Of a stretch of DNA of 15,965 nucleotides, positions 15,641 through 15,965 are shown in pieces. Positions within the stretch are counted from its first letter, which is position 1. The number at the start of each line of letters is the position of its first letter. The stretch spans positions 1-15,965 of the forward strand of contig CAYGRY010000062.1 of the NCBI GenBank assembly GCA_964352405.1. Reading direction: 5' to 3'. The stretch is from UBA4207 sp964352405. Its GTDB lineage: Bacteria; Bdellovibrionota; Bacteriovoracia; Bacteriovoracales; Bacteriovoracaceae. The notes under the pieces are model-generated. The model did no database searches, was not told the DNA's origin, and saw only the letters and a list, made by a program, of their open reading frames with translations. The position numbers and the translations under genes were made by a program.

Positions 15641-15851
15641 AGATTCACTGTATTAGGCTATATTGGGAAAATATGCTTCTCGATACTTAAAATGACTAGT
15701 GAGTTTCCTTTTAGCATCTACACCAAATTTTGCATTCTTTAATTGGCTTAAATCATGACAAGATTTAACCACTTCTCACTACGTCTTCCAGCTCTAACAT
15801 CCTCAGTGGAGAAGTACGTGATTCTTTCATGAGTGTGCCTTGTAAATCGCT

Positions 15852-15905
15852 CTCCTTTTCGAAATTTTCCCTCACTTTAGGTGAAGGAAAAATTTCAAAA
15901 AGGAG
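15852..15905. repeat. Long imperfect hairpin covering the ribosome binding site of the next gene
   Basis: The left arm (15852-15875) and right arm (15881-15905) are reverse complements over 24-25 bases with about two mismatched positions and one bulged base, around a 5-base loop (TTTAG). The right arm contains AGGAG (15901-15905), the ribosome binding site of the gene starting at 15912. A transcript entering from upstream would fold and hide this site, whereas one starting inside the hairpin would not. This is the arrangement that protects IS10- and IS50-type transposase genes from read-through expression. Confidence 0.75.
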
Positions 15906-15911
15906 AACCTC

Positions 15912-15965
15912 ATGTTTCAAAAATCATCTAAACAAACTGACTCAAACTTTCGCACCTTGCATCTC
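15912..15965 (+). CDS. Start of a gene cut by the window edge, possible transposase
   Basis: ATG is preceded by AGGAG with six bases spacing, and 18 codons are open to the end of the window. The peptide begins MFQKSSKQTDSNF, polar and basic, which is too short to assign to a family. The ribosome binding site lies in the right arm of a long hairpin, a device known from insertion-sequence transposases that prevents translation of read-through messages. A transposase is therefore the first guess. A toxin or another gene with translational control by RNA structure is possible. The 271 bases between it and the previous gene show no other coding region. Confidence 0.5.
   Translation, partial: MFQKSSKQTDSNFRTLHL

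Noticed and set aside
15771..15815. Imperfect inverted repeat (ACTTCTCACT with AGTGGAGAAGT) as a terminator or structured RNA
   Set aside because: A 24-base loop, a bulge and no T-run make a terminator unlikely, and nothing else supports an RNA gene.
15755..15832. 25-codon frame between the nuclease-like gene and the hairpin
   Set aside because: It has an ATG but no ribosome binding site and no recognisable content; chance is sufficient.

Overview
The window is AT-rich, densely coded bacterial DNA. Start codons are ATG, GTG and TTG, and most genes have a visible AGGA/GGAG-type ribosome binding site. The sequence suggests a low-GC, probably Gram-negative bacterium. No rRNA, tRNA or other marker gene fixes the taxon; a Bacteriovorax-like host is only a guess from codon and base composition. 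I see no tRNA, rRNA, CRISPR array or replication origin. Gene content is that of an accessory, defence-rich island.

Layout. (1) 189-491: an unrecognised 100-aa protein. (2) 594-3182: a UPF1-like SF1 helicase with a C-terminal nuclease-like domain, starting at TTG. (3) 7220-3264, minus strand: a three-gene unit of a large Z1-domain ATPase, a 131-aa protein with a small-residue-rich hydrophobic C-terminus, and a 303-aa protein with two predicted membrane segments. (4) Divergent from it, 7369-10942, plus strand: a small cold-shock-domain-like protein followed by a one-polypeptide type IIG restriction-modification enzyme. (5) 12883-10944, minus strand: an overlapping operon of a ribbon-helix-helix regulator, a radical SAM protein of the spore photoproduct lyase type and an ASCH-domain protein. 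It converges on the restriction-modification gene with one base between stop codons. (6) 13037-14212: a SIR2-family protein with sirtuin-like zinc cysteines. (7) 14441-15640: an unrecognised 399-aa protein with a PD-(D/E)XK-type nuclease signature. (8) 15912-15965: the first 18 codons of another gene. Its ribosome binding site lies in the arm of a long hairpin, as seen in insertion-sequence transposase genes.

How the genes may work together. Five separate units carry domains known from anti-phage systems: helicase-nuclease, Z1, type IIG restriction-modification, SIR2 and PD-(D/E)XK. The best candidate for an under-described system is the Z1 unit. Z1 is usually reported with MutL/GHKL-type, DUF4420-type and AIPR partners, but here it has two small membrane-associated proteins, which suggests a sensor plus membrane-effector design (inference). 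The radical SAM operon looks like nucleic-acid repair or modification rather than defence, and is likely repressed by its own RHH protein. Two regulatory-looking inverted repeats sit in the Z1/cold-shock divergent promoter region.
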